Source: Solanum dulcamara (lineage: Eukaryota > Streptophyta > Magnoliopsida > Solanales > Solanaceae). Taken from it: DNA of 64,000 nt. Under the pieces are notes generated by a model. The model did no database searches. It was not told the origin of the DNA and saw only the letters and a list, made by a program, of their open reading frames with translations. Shown here in pieces: positions 1 to 11,934 of this stretch (positions within the stretch are counted from its first letter, which is position 1; the number at the start of each line of letters is the position of its first letter). The stretch covers positions 56,120,501 to 56,184,500 of the forward strand of contig NC_077240.1 in the NCBI RefSeq assembly GCF_947179165.1, in the 5' to 3' direction. The position numbers and the translations under genes were made by a program.

Positions 1-1260
1 TCAAATCACCAACCGGAGTGTAAACCAAAAAGGGTTCTAACAAGACTTCGAGGTGCACATCAAAACACATAGCAAGATAAGGAGTAAGAGCAGATAAGTT
101 GGCACCTAGATCAAGCAATGAATACAAATCAAAGTTAATGACCTGCAACATACTTGTGACCACATCGGGAAACTCCTCAATATCTTGCCGAACATGAAGG
201 GCATAGAGGCGATTATTGCATTTTCCACCCTTTTGTTGATCTTGGGCACCTTGTTGCACTTGGCCTTCATGAGCTACTTGGCCTTGAGGACAACCTTCCC
301 TTCCTTTTTAGCGACACTATGATACTTGGATTTCTTATGGTTCCCATCAAACACCTTCCTCAATGATTATTTCTATACTTAGCAAAATTTGGAAAAGTGG
401 GACTTCTAGCACTCATACCACCACCTTAAACCTTAGGTTATTGCACCCTATCTTTCACAAATTTCTTTCTCAAAACTTGGCCTAGTGTAAAATGGCCAAC
501 ATTTCCACCGTTCCTAATATTTGAAAACCCACCTTCATACATGGCTCTCTAAGAATCCCTCATCCTCATATCTTTGAGTTTATCTCCTTTAATTTGTTCG
601 ACAAATGTCAGGAGCTATGATATGTCAATTTCCTTGACAATCATGGCAGTATGACAATCTTTTCAAACTAAGTCAGACACCCCCGATATGAATTAACTCA
701 TTTGGTCACGTGGGTCGGCAACCAATGAAGGATCATACTTGTATAGCTTAGTGAACTTGAGGGCATAGTCCCTCATACCCATATTGCATTGCCTTATATT
801 GATGAAATCCAACACCTTTTCCTTTCTTAGCTCAAGAGGGAAGTATATCAAACTTGAGTAATACTCTTGAGTTGGTAAGTCGCCAACTCCGCTTTTGAAG
901 TCACCCCCATAATATTCTCTATCATATAAACCTCACCAATGAATTCTTGGGGATACTCATCAACTTTTGAGCAATGGAACATAGGAGGATTCATCATTGA
1001 AAGGTTTCTCACCCTAGAAGCTGGAGTAGGAGCATTAGGAGGAGCCACAACCCCTTGGTTTTCCATATTGGGATAGGATAGTAATAGCAGTCCGGAACTC
1101 CACATTAGTCACTTGCTCAGGTAGGGAACCATTGTATTGAGGAACCGGAGGATCTTGGTCCTCATTAGCATTGACCAATATTTGCATAGGTGCTCTTCTT
1201 GGAGGTATTTCTAGAAATTGCAAAGGACAATCGTTAGCGAAAGAAAGTCTTAGAGCATAT
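1..1260 (-). pseudogene. Ty3/gypsy gag-protease fragment (element A), decayed
   Basis: Minus-strand remains of gag and the start of protease from a Tekay/Del-like Ty3 element, running off the left edge. Gag would form the particle and protease would cleave the polyprotein. The gag N-terminal part is readable at about 848-1223 in two overlapping frames, so at least one frameshift is present; it contains PPMFHCSKVDEYPQEFIGEVY, the usual retrotransposon gag pattern. The zinc knuckle near 340-410 is damaged: the expected CAKC reads FAKY. The protease active-site region at about 102-119 reads LLDLGA, so the catalytic Asp survives. The same order and wording recur in element B (12000-13560), so A and B are one family. 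Right of about 1316 the match to B's leader stops abruptly. Family assignment is firm; precise ends are inferred. Confidence 0.8.
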
Positions 1261-1316
1261 TCTATCGCATGACATAAATTATGAAAGAATTGAGGATTTT
1301 CCTAAAATGCCTTATA

Positions 1317-2229
1317 AATCATCATTTTAAATAGATTCATGCACTGTCATTCATAATTCAACTTGAAATTATGTAATTAAAGGTCGAATCATACTTATAA
1401 TGATCATTAATAATGATTTAAAATGTAATTAAAATAACCCAACAGGATTTATCAAAACAGGGGTTAAGAATAATGAAATGTCTAGGGCTTTTTGAGAAAA
1501 ACCTTGGGACACCATGGGTGAAAGGAACCCATGCTTCAAATTCCACATACCTTGGTAAAATTAACTTAGAAATCTAACAGAAACCTTGATGAACTTTAAA
1601 CCCTTGAATTTGTAGGAGGAACTTGAGAGAGATTTGATAATCTTGCCTTAGAGAAATTAGGGGAATGATTTAGAATAGGAGGGGAATTTGAAGAATTGGG
1701 TAAATCTAGAATTTAAAGTTGACCATAAAAGTTTCTAGGTTAATTGATTTGACTTGGGAAAATATGAAAATAACCTTCATTAAATAAGGATTTTTGGACC
1801 CATGAAAGGCCTTCTACAAATTGTAGATGTGATGACAATTCATAGGAACAACTTTTTCTGCAGGTTCTTGAAGTTTTGTGATTTGAGGGTCTCTGAATTT
1901 TGCATACAACTCAACTCTATGAGTCGTAATCCTCTTTACGACTCATCCTATTGGGTCGTACAAGACTTCCTGAGAGCCAGTAGTTGTAGGTATTCAGACC
2001 CTGTACTACGACTGGCATCTACGAGTTGTAGACATCTTCATGACTCTTCAAATAAATCGTAGACTCCCACACTTCACTTATCAGATATTTTATCCCTTCA
2101 CTCACCTCCATGAATTGTTTCTACGACTTGTAAAAGTCCTTAGAAGTTGTAGACCCACTCGTAGACTCAGTCACTGTCCAAATTTCCTTGAATTCTCTTT
2201 TGTTTGACTTTTCAACTTTTGGTATGTTA
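1317..2229 (-). mobile_element. Truncated LTR fragment (K)
   Basis: LTR-like sequence. Its right end reads GGTATGTTACA, the complement of the TGT start expected for a minus-strand LTR. It shares a CCATGGGTGAAAGGAACCCATG-like block followed by CACATACCTT with LTR D (near 5490-5530). It holds hairpin-rich sequence at 1915-2175. It interrupts a gag open frame that stops at 2230, and at 1316 it abuts the leader of gag fragment A. It may be A's own 5' LTR with its inner end and primer site deleted, or a separate element. No genes. Confidence 0.55.
1921..1944. repeat. Perfect 9-bp hairpin in LTR K
   Basis: GAGTCGTAA and TTACGACTC form a perfect inverted repeat around a 6-base loop. Further CTACGA/TCGTAG-type words follow to about 2175. 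Seen directly. Confidence 0.85.
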
Positions 2230-2262
2230 CAACTCAAAACTGGAGTACTCTAATGAGCCGAC

Positions 2263-2440
2263 CGTGCCATCATCAAGTGAGTGAGCATTGAAATTTCTCT
2301 TCTAAATGCCTCAAAATTCATAGTAGGTTGATCAGTCCGTGGAACCTCTTGAGTTCCATTATCAATCTTGGGCTCAATTTCTAGTTTGCATTCCAGACGT
2401 GAAGGAATATCATTATCAGTGATGTTTCTTTAAATGAAAG
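2263..2440 (-). pseudogene. Ty3 gag N-terminal fragment (element C)
   Basis: On the minus strand a short open stretch reads LEIEPKIDNGTQEVPRTDQ, then MNFEAFRREISMLTHLMMAR, the style of the N-terminus of a Ty3 gag polyprotein. It lies between the primer site at 2655-2666 and LTR fragment K, which cuts it off. The rest of this gag is not present to the left, where a different gag (A) begins. It is too short to have been listed as an open frame in its own right. Family assignment rests on wording and position after a primer site. Confidence 0.55.
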
Positions 2441-2654
2441 TGAATTTAGAAAACATGATTTGAAATTGTGAAATGCATAAATTAAAAGAGATTTTATAAA
2501 GTTAAACTTTGTTGCACAAATTGGAGTAAGAAATAAGTAAAACAATATCTAAAGTCCTGTAGACTATCTATTATAGATGTAGTGTGCTTCACACTGATAA
2601 GAAGGATTCTACTAAAATCGGCTTCATAGAAAAACTAAGACTCAAGAACTCAAT

Positions 2655-2666
2655 ACTTTGATACCA
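2655..2666 (-). other. Primer binding site, initiator tRNA-Met type (element C)
   Basis: Minus strand reads TGGTATCAAAGT, close to TGGTATCAGAGC, the complement of the 3' end of plant initiator tRNA-Met used by many Ty3 elements. It lies just inside the LTR boundary at about 2672. Confidence 0.75.
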
Positions 2667-2671
2667 AGTTT

Positions 2672-3695
2672 TTCACACCCTAAGTCTACACCCTAGGCGT
2701 GGCCAGCATTAAAAAACTATTGCTAGTTCCCAAGAGAACTCTTGCCTTGGCTAACTAACTAGGAGGAAGACTTAATCTCAGAAAAAGTAGTACTTAGGTG
2801 GTCATATATGTGAAAATAAATTCAACTTCTTAATTATAGTCTAAAAATATACTCTGAATATAATATAACTCAATGTTTTCAAAACATGAACTCAAAAGAT
2901 GAATTGAATAACTTAACTCTTTCTATGTCTAGTCAATGAAGACTCAAAGATTGACTCTGAAATAGGTACCAGGATAGGTTCATGGCGACCTACAAATACT
3001 ATTAAGTAAATAATGAGATAAAGAGTCGAGAGTTCCTCTCAATAGAACGAGTTCCCACCAAAAGTTGGATAGAAAATTGATCTTCACCGATATGCCTATT
3101 GAGGATCTTTATCACCTATGTCTGCATCATAAAATGATGTTGCACCGAATGGCATCAGTACATGGAATGTACGGTATGTAAAATTTCTTAAAAGGAACTT
3201 ACTCAAGAATACTCAACACAACTTAAATCAACTCAGTGAATGCATTTAAAAACATAGCTTGACTTCTCAATTCAATTTCTAATTAAATCTTTAAATGCAT
3301 TAATACTAAACTCATTAAGACTCAATAGTGATCATGCTAAAAATAGTTAATAAGAGACGTCTCAAAACTTAAACTTACGCCCAAACTCTTTGTCAATTAA
3401 ATGATAAAATATATCTTTCTTTATTAGAACTAATTTTAGTGCCAAACCGTCATGGGTTTTATTTGGAAAAGGTTGGAAAACACTGGAATATCCCTTATTA
3501 AAATGGCAAGTGGCTATGTACATGCCCTTACTACAAACTGCATGGTCCTTCTCGTAGGAATTCTTGCGTAAATTTGGACCCTACAGTAATTTTCTTAATG
3601 GGTCTACGACAAACCTTCTTCGATTGGTAGACCATAGGATAATTTGTGAAGTTGGCTTGTTGAGATCGACTAAGTAAAGGACTTGAGGACTATAT
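2672..3695 (-). mobile_element. LTR C (5' LTR of element C), partly deleted
   Basis: It begins next to the primer site and aligns along its length with LTR D to the right. Shared words include TACACCCT, AAAACTATTGCTAGT, GAATGTACGGTATGTAAAAT and ATGCTAAAAATA. About 70-75% identity by eye. Relative to D it jumps from the block near 3400 to a block containing CTACGAC/GTAGACC words near 3600, so an internal deletion is likely. No open frames of note. Confidence 0.65.
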
Positions 3696-6361
3696 GTAAG
3701 GCGTCGGGCCTACACCCTGAATGTGGACGACACTTGAAAACTATTGCTAGTCCCAAGCAAACCCCTGGCCAAGCTAACTCAGTAAGCGGAAGACTTAATT
3801 CTTAAAAGAATGCTCAGATTGGACAATAATAATGCAAACATAGAAATATCAAATTAAATATCAGGACTCATATATATATATATATATATAATATATAACT
3901 TAATTTTTTTCAAAAGCATAACTCAATGGAATAAAATTGAGTAACCTCAAAGTCTGTCTGACTAGTCTATGAAGCCTCTAAAATTGACTCTGAAATGGGT
4001 ACCGGAACAAACCCATGGCTACCTTAAATTGGTAAATAAATACTGAATGAGAAAGACTCTAGAGTGCCTCTGATTATAAAGAGGTCTCACCAAATGATGG
4101 ATGGAATTCTGATCTGCAACAATGTGTCAGTTGAGGATCTCTTTCACCTGTGCTTGCATCATAAAATAATGTAGTGCCAAATTGTGTCAGTACATAGAAT
4201 GTACGGTATGTAAAATAGTTTAAAGGAAATTTACTCAACTAAAGTCAACTCATAAGAATCAACAATGAAAATAACTTAACTCAATAAAGTATGTAATAGG
4301 TGTAAAAGACTGCTTTAAAAGATATAAATAAGTAAATTTAACTCAATATATAAAAATATAATACTTACATCTTGGGGATTTTCTCTAACCGACAACCGTC
4401 ACTTATTATCTAGTGATAATAAAACAAACTTCTGTTGTTTCCACCACCGTCCAATACTTTTCTAAGGTAAGGGACTCATACTCATCTCTAGATTCAATAA
4501 AAGTCCTCTTTTGGAACAATAAGGAGTTGCCCAAATGAATGATATTGTCCTATATTACGCTAGCTACGTACTTTATGGGGTTTGAGTTATCTAAACTCTT
4601 ATCCAAATTGATTATCAATTCTACTCCCAAAAATATAATTATTATGCTCATATCTCAAGTGAGAAAAATTTCTCAATTAACTCATTTAGTCTCTTTTGGA
4701 CTTAGCTCAAAACTCAACTCTTCTCAATGGATATAATCTCAACTCGATGAATGCAATTTAAAATATATTTTAACTTCTCAAATAAAACTCAAAATAGATA
4801 TTTTAATGTAATAATGCTCAACTCATTTATACTCAAAACACTTATGCTAAAAATAATAATTAAGAGACTTCTCGAAATCATTTAAACTTAATGCTCATGC
4901 TCTTTAAAAACTCAATAAAGTATGCACAAGCACAGTTTAAATCATACTTCATTTAATGCATGAAAACCATTCTCATCAACACAAAATAAATACATGATAA
5001 TATAATGATCATCAACTTAACTAGGGTTCATGTGAATTAAACAATGAAAAACAATCTCATGAATTCAAGGTATAAAAAGAATAATAATCTCGATGCATAA
5101 TTATATAAAACTAAATGAACAACGAAATTACTCATTCAGAGCTCAAGAAACTTCGGCTAAAACTCAATTGAACTCTTTAACGATATAATTTCTCTTCATC
5201 AAACCTTTAAATGCATTATGAAGAGTTATTGCATGCACGAGAGTGATGAAATACATCAATTTAAAACATCTCAAAATAACCCACCATTCATACTTAAAAT
5301 CCTTGTTTAAGCCTTCATAGAGGCACATTAGCAAATCATTCAATTCATGCATTTGAGAGTCAAAATACATCAATATGGATAAATAAACTCATAATACATC
5401 ATTATCTATGCATTTAAAGTCATCATATAAAATCCCATGAAAAATCATCCTTAACATTTCAATATCAATTTTGAAAAGAACTTTTGGACTCCATGGGTGG
5501 AAGAACCCATGGATGGAAGCTCACATACCTTTAGGGAAACAAAATTCCAAAGAAAACTTGAGGAAGAAAGGAGACTTGAAATGCCTTGCAATGGAAACAC
5601 TAGCTTTTCTTAGAAGTTCTTGAGAGAGTTTGAGAGGAGAAAGATTGTTTGTTTTGAGTCAAAGTATAGATAATAAGGGTTTTAGAGGTTTGAAGGTCTT
5701 TAGATTGAAGGATGTTTCCTTCAAAAAAAACACAATATTGATTTAAATTGTAGGAAAAGACTAAAATACCACTTTATGAATTTGGCGAAAAAGGACTTCA
5801 AGGAGACCCTTCAAGGTCTGTAATGCTTACCACGGTCTGTGGTGAGGTACCGTGATAACGTACTTAGAAAAATATTGAGGAAGAGCCTTCATGGTAGGTG
5901 TAGGTCATAAAGGGCACTATGAATCGTAGAGCACCTTCACGATTCATGATGGGCACTATGGGTCATGAAAGGTAGTTGTGGTGTAGGTCCTACAGATGGA
6001 CATACAGGGTGTCCACAATGAGGATACACTATGGTCCATTGAGGGTTCCACAATTTGTGGTGGTCATCCATGGACCCTACCTAGGAAACTTTCCTGAGGG
6101 CTTTTGGGAGGGCTCACCACAAAGGGCTTCATGGCCCGTGGTGCTCACCACGGTCCGTGGTCCTCCATCGTGGTTCATACTCTGTACTCTAAGAATCTGA
6201 ATCTCTACCACAGTTTCTCACTAGCCTCCATGATGCTTACCACGGCCTGTGATGGCTTCCTTAGTTAGCTCTTGGTGCTATGTTTTTCAACTTTCTTAGA
6301 ATTCATCATTCTTTCCTTGGTTTAGGACCTTTCAGATTTCCTTGGTCTTATACTAAGAAGA
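3696..6361 (-). mobile_element. LTR D, second diverged copy of LTR C
   Basis: It repeats LTR C from GGGCCTACACCCTGAATGTGG onward in the same orientation and then extends further. It contains an (AT)n tract at about 3871-3898 and, at 5810-6250, a cluster of words built on ACCACGG/CCGTGGT. It carries the CCATGGGTGGAAGAACCCATGG block near 5490 that is typical of these LTRs. The right boundary with LTR B at 6362 is sharp; no terminal ACA is seen before it, so D looks truncated. No genes. Confidence 0.6.
6147..6161. repeat. Palindrome ACCACGG-T-CCGTGGT in LTR D
   Basis: A 15-base near-perfect palindrome (7-base arms, 1-base centre). Degenerate copies of the same word occur from about 5810 to 6250. 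Confidence 0.85.
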
Positions 6362-8305
6362 TGCCATGACCCGAACTAGGGCCTAGTTGTAACACAGTGA
6401 TTGAAATCCCGAAGGGCTCCAACCAAGCCTCTTGTACATATCATAAGCATACATAAGGTAAAGTAAAAGCGAAAACATCATAAGAGATTCTAAACCATGA
6501 ATAGAAATTGAAGAATGTCACATGACAACATAGACTCGAAACACTTGTCCAACTAGATACCTCTACTCATGACTATGGACGGGGGCTAAAACATGTCCCT
6601 AGCTCACCCTCAATATGAAACATAACAAAATTCTTGGAAAATAATAAGCAACTAGATAACTACTCCCCAATAAATGAGGACTCATCACACACACCTCCGG
6701 ATAGGAAAGCTTACCTATCCATATAGATGAGTATGATATTCAACCTCAACCCCTACATTATGAGATAATGTTGGTAAAAAGAATTCATTAGTACATTGTA
6801 ATGTACTATGTATGAGGGCATGAAAGGCAACATAAATCATGGGAAGTAATAATCAAGTAAAACACATGATAAGATGAGATAAGTAAAGTCATGAGAAAAT
6901 TATATTGACCAAAATATTTAAAAAGCATAATTTAAATCATGACATACATAAGAGATCATACTTATATGGGATAAGAACCATAACCTAAAATAATACCATG
7001 CGATCTATAACATGAAATCCCGCTGTCTCCCCAAGGTAGACTCTACCCCGCTAGGTGGGTTATACATACGCTATATGTGGACCCAATAGTTAGGCCATGA
7101 AGGCAACCTATGGTGGCACGTAGTTGAAGAGACATGAGCTTGCTACTAGGGCTTTTGGTAGGATCCCCACCTCAAGTCCATTCGGTGCTAAGTCAAATCC
7201 CACAAAATACGCGCATAGCATAGAATCATAACTTCATATATCATAGTCATGATCATAAATTTGAAATCATAGAGTAGCTCATTTCCATAATGTACTTGTA
7301 ACGTGTGAATTTTCCTTTCATAATTATAATTATATTTGCATAATTCATTAGGTCCTAAGTCACCATATAGGGCCCTAAGTCACCTTACTTCATAACTTGC
7401 ATGAAATTCAAACCCTGAACTTAGAGTAAAACTCCATTGCATAACCAATTGACTTGAAAATCATGTAATTGACTTGAAAACCTCCATGATCATATACTTT
7501 CTATCAACTTATACATAATTCATAAAGATAATATCATTGGAAGTATAATTAAAAATACTCATAAATAATATCATGAACCCTATAAATTAATATAGGAAAA
7601 TTCATGGAAAATTCTTCAATTCAATGCAATAACGATTAATTTATATCAAAATAGACTCATAATTATAATGGGAATCATAATTACTTCAATTGTAATAGAG
7701 ATCATAAAACCCATAAAATACCATGCTTTAATTTGATAGAACACTTGGAAAATTGATTGGGCTTTATGGATGAAAGAATCCGCTAATCAATACCTGCATA
7801 CCTTAAGTAAGAAACCAAATGATTTGGAAGAACTTGAAAGTATTGATGGAGAGATTGAGTGAATTTACTTGAAGTCTTCAATGAAGTCCTTGAGAGTCTT
7901 TTGTAGAGAGAGAAATATTTGAGTAGGTGAATTGTAGAAGAATTAATAGAATTAGAGGTTTACGTTAATTTATAGAGCTGAATTAGGTCCTAAATACGTC
8001 TAGGTTCATTAACTAAAAATTAGGGAAAAGTCTAAAGTGCCCTTACTAAAAACTAAATTCGGCCAAAAACCATCGCCAGATCCACGACGCGGACTTTGCT
8101 TCTTTTTGCAGGTTCTTCGAAAAATCTATCTTTCGATATATGGGTCTAAAAAATCCACCAAGACCATTTTCCCACAAGTTTTGACCCCTCATCGATATTC
8201 TGAACTCGTATTTGCCAAAAAGATTAAGAATAATGCATTACATTATTGGTCTATTCTCAAGGCATTCTTATGGCACTTGTAAGCATTTTGAGGAATGTTA
8301 TAATA
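6362..8305 (-). mobile_element. 3' LTR of Ty3 element B
   Basis: It starts TGCCATGACCCGAACTAGG and ends ...GTTATAATA, where TGT...ACA-type ends are expected, so the outer bases have mutated. It aligns with 13801-15145 over its first ~1.35 kb: AACACAG, CCAACCAAGCCTCTTGTACAT, GGTAGACTCTACCCC and GGCAACCTATGGTGGCAC are shared. Adjacent to a polypurine tract on the inner side. About 1.94 kb. No genes. Confidence 0.85.
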
Positions 8306-8320
8306 TCTCCCCCTTTGAGA
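8306..8320 (-). other. Polypurine tract of element B
   Basis: Minus strand reads TCTCAAAGGGGGAGA directly before the LTR, preceded by a TTCGAGGAAGAATATT block. This is the usual solanaceous Ty3 context for the plus-strand primer. Confidence 0.75.
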
Positions 8321-8404
8321 ATATTCTTCCTCGAAATAGATTCAACTAATATATGAAGGAAATGTAAAAAGGACTAGCAACCTAATATGAACAAGAAGAA
8401 ACTT

Positions 8405-8980
8405 TGAAAAATACATAGAACATGTAAACTTCATGTGAAGAGGTTTGGGCATGTGAAGAGGAGAGACACAGATGACCCAGTGAGGAGGTGTGAGAGGTTG
8501 GCCATGGATGGTTACAGAAGAGGTAGGGGTAGGCCGAACAAGTATTGGGGAGAGGTGATTAGACAGGACATGGCTCAGTTACAGCTTATCGAGGACATGA
8601 CCTTAGATAGGAGGCTGTGGAGGACCCACATTAGGGTAGAAGGCTAGTACATAGTCTCGTTATTCTTCCCTATTCATAGGCGCACTAGCACATTACAATT
8701 CTTTGTACTCTCATTTCTGCTATTTCTGTTACTATTTATTGCTTTCAGTACTTTTGATTACTCTATTTTATCTGTGATGCCTTCGTTATTTATTTTCCTA
8801 TAGCGCTTTGAATTTCTTAACCTTATCTGACCCCCTTTTATTCCTTTTATGCCTTTTTTGAGCCGAGGGTCTCTTGGAAACAGCCGTCCTACCTTGGTAG
8901 GAGTAAGGTCTGCGTACACTCTACCCTCCCCAGACCCCACGTTGTGGGATTCCACTGGGTTGTTGTTGTTGTTGTTGTAT
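8405..8980 (+). mobile_element. 5'-truncated RTE-type LINE, 3' end only
   Basis: The C-terminus of an RTE-type LINE reverse-transcriptase protein, about 80 residues ending at the stop at 8645-8647, then a ~330 bp 3' UTR and a short (TTG)n tail at about 8959-8979. The protein keeps the family's RFGHVKRR...RRCERL...[17 protein letters not shown]...[14 protein letters not shown] pattern. The UTR contains AGGGTCTCTTGGAAACAGCC, GGAGTAAGGTCTGCGTACA and CCCCAGACCCCAC, a 3' end known from plant RTE elements and shared with Au-type SINEs. It sits between the polypurine tract and integrase of element B, on the opposite strand. No clear target-site duplication found. Confidence 0.88.
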
Positions 8981-9119
8981 AGTCCTTGAGAAAAAGAATC
9001 ATTTTTCATCAGTCATGTATGCATATGAATGACATACAGAACTGAGTATTTAATGGATTTGATCATGAACAACTTAGTACCTTTAGGCTTGAGTGGAAGG
9101 AAAGAGATACGGATAATGC

Positions 9120-10340
9120 TTCATAACACTTTGATAGACGCAACATCGTTATTTCTTAACCTCTTTACTTGCCATTCTAAAATTGCAATTGGGATCTCCT
9201 CATCAGTCAATTTCTTTTTCAATACTCACATTCTCCATGGACACAATAGAATTTGGATAACCCACATACTTCCTCAACATTGAAACATGAAATACCGGAT
9301 GAATCAAAGTCAACTCTAGTGGCAAATCTAACTCATATGCTACTGTGCCAATTCTCTTCAATATTCTATAGGATCCTATATATCTAGGAGTAAACTTACC
9401 TTTCTTACCAAATCGTATTACCCCTTTCATAGGTGAAGCCTTCAAATACACCATATCATTCACATCAAATTCAAGCTCTCTCCTCCTAGTGTTCGAATAG
9501 GACTTTTCACGACTTTGAGCCATTTTTAATCTTTGTCTTATGAGACTTACTTTATCCATTGCATCAACTACAAAATCTGGAACAATCAATGCCATCTCAT
9601 CTACTTCAAACCACCCAACCGGAGACCTACATCTTCTCCCATACAAGGATTCAAAAGGAGACATTTGGATGCTAGAGTGATAATTGTTATTGTAGGAGAA
9701 CTCAATCAATAGCAGATGCTCATCCCAACTTCCTCTAAGATCAATCACACATTCCCTTAACATATCCTGCAAAGTTTGGATTGTTCTTTCGTCTTTTCCA
9801 TTGGTTTGAGAAGGGAAAATAGTACTTAGCTTGACTCTAGTACTAAGACCTTTCTGAAATGAAATACAAAAATGGGAATTAAATTGAGTATCTGCATCTA
9901 ATATAATCGACAAAGGAAATGAAGTTTCACAAGTTCACGAATGTATAACTTAGCATAGTCTTCGGCACCATAAGAAGTCTTGACTGGTAGAAAATACGTC
10001 GATTTGGTCATCTGGTCCACAATGACCAAAATAGAATCATTTTGCCTTCTAGTACGAGGTAAACTCGTGATAAAGTTCATATTCACATATTCCCACTTCA
10101 AAGTAGGGATTTTGATTTCTTGAGCTTAACCTCCCAACCTTTGGTGTTAAGCTTTTAGTTGTTGACAATTAGGACATTTAGACACAAACTCCGCTATGTC
10201 CTTCTTCATGCCATTCCACCAATACACTTCCCTCAAGTCATGATATATCATGGTCGATCTCGGATGAATTGAATACCGAGAACTATGAGCCTTATTTAAT
10301 ATCAACTCTCTTAATCCATCAACATTTGGAATACACAAAT
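9120..10340 (-). pseudogene. Ty3 integrase (element B), inactive
   Basis: Three frames together give a full integrase. The zinc-binding N-terminus is at 10147-10338 (H...H...CPNC). The core start is at 9898-10101 and the core end plus C-terminal domain at 9203-9913, ending in GKFTPRYIGSYRI...HPVFHVSMLRKYVGYP. Past 9203, in another frame, ILEWQVKRLRNNDVASIKVL is the beginning of a chromodomain-like tail, which places B among Tekay/Del chromoviruses. The first catalytic Asp is lost: the usual MDFI reads MNFI. The second (LDADTQF) and the Glu (KDERTIQTL) are present. The protein would insert cDNA into chromatin, but the frameshifts and the lost Asp make it non-functional. Confidence 0.9.
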
Positions 10341-10509
10341 GACCTTGCTAATGTATTACCCTATCTCATCCTAGGGAGAAAGCCTTAATGGCTTTTTCAG
10401 CAATCAACTTCTTCAATTTGACCAAAATCAAATCATTGTCTTAGTTGGCCTTAACGTCTGCCAAAAGAGCCAATTCTGAACCATTATGTATAAGAACACC
10501 TCCATCATT

Positions 10510-11930
10510 GGAATCAACCTAACGCACACTTAAATGTTCCAATTTATGGACCTCTTTAACAAATTCCCTCTTACATTCCTTAATATATGCAATACTATCC
10601 ATGGACAATCGACTAAGAGCATCGATTACAACATTTGTCTTATTCGGATGGTATACTACGCTCATGTCATAGTCTTTTAGGAGATCAATACACCTCCTTT
10701 GCCTAAGGTTTAAGTACCTTTGACTAAACACATATTTCAAGCTTTTGTGGTCAGTAAACTCATCAACATACACCCTGTAAAGATAATGACGCCAAATTTT
10801 CAAAGCAAACACAACTGCCGCAAGTTCAAGATATGGGTTGGATAATACCTTTTATGCACTTTAAGTTGCCTGGAGGTGTAGGATATAACCTTACCATGTT
10901 GCATCAAGACACATCCCAGACCAACATGCAAAGCATCATAATAAACAACAAATCATCCGAACCTTTGGTCAACGTCAAAATAGAAGCCGACATAAGACGA
11001 TCCTTTAATATTTGAAAACTGTTCTCACACTTACCCGACCATTAGAAGTTCATCTTCTTTTGTGTCAACTTAGATAAAGGCAAAGAAATTAACAAAAACC
11101 CTTCAACAAACCTTCTGTAGTATCCATCTAAGCCCAAAAAGCTTCTAATGTCTGAAGGAGATAATGGTCTAGGGAAATTCTTAACCGCCTCTAGTTTCTT
11201 TGGGTCTACTTTAATCCTATCACCAGACACCACATGACCAAGAAATGTAACTTCCCTCAGCCAAAATTTGCACTTACTAAATTTAGCGAATAATTGCTTC
11301 TCTCTCAATCTTTCAAACCCAATCCTCAAGTTACCCATATGATCTTCCTCATTTAGAGAATAAATCAAGATGTCATGAATGAACACCACTAAAAACATAT
11401 CCAAGTATGGCTTAAAAATATGATTCATCAAATCCATGAATATAGCGGGAGCATTAGTCAAATAAATAACATTACTACAAATTCAAAAAGACAATACCTT
11501 ATCCGAAGAGACATTTTGGGAATATCACACTCCCTTACCCTCAATTTATGATAACTGGAAAAGCGACCAATCTTAGAAAAGTAACTTGCTCCTTGTAATT
11601 GATCAAATAAGTAATTATCCTTGGAATTGGGTACTTTTTCTTTATGGTGAAATTATTCAATTTCCCGTAGTCTATACACATTTGGAGTGACCTATCTTTC
11701 TTCCTAAAAAATAACACGGGAGCACCCTATTATGAAATATCCGGTCTTATAAAACCATTATCCAACAAATCTTTCAACTATTCTTTCAACTCCTTAAGTT
11801 CCGCCGGAGCCATACGATAGGGAGGAATAGAAATAGGTTGGGTATCGGGAAGGAGATCTATTCCAAAGTCAATTTCCCTATTGGGAGGAACACTAGGCAA
11901 ATCATTGGGAAATATATCGAAGAAATCATT
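10510..11930 (-). pseudogene. Ty3 reverse transcriptase-RNase H (element B), inactive
   Basis: The best-preserved RT part is 11042-11461, with [19 protein letters not shown] and [15 protein letters not shown]. RNase H follows at 10519-11030 with [21 protein letters not shown] and DALSR; its Asp residues are kept. The RT N-terminal part at 11470-11930 survives in broken frames ([28 protein letters not shown]). Both landmark RT sites are altered: KIDLRSGYHQ reads [10 protein letters not shown] and FIDDILIYS reads FIHDILIYS, so two catalytic Asp residues are gone. Frameshifts and stops occur throughout. It lies between protease and integrase in the standard Ty3 order. Confidence 0.9.
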
Positions 11931-11934
11931 AACT

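Noticed and set aside
5976..6200. 74-codon plus-strand frame in LTR D
   Set aside because: It lies in the palindrome-rich part of the LTR; the repeated residues come from repeated DNA words, not from a protein family.
8758..9009. Minus-strand 83-codon open frame
   Set aside because: It is the reverse complement of the RTE LINE 3' UTR and (TTG)n tail; the Asn run is the translated tail.
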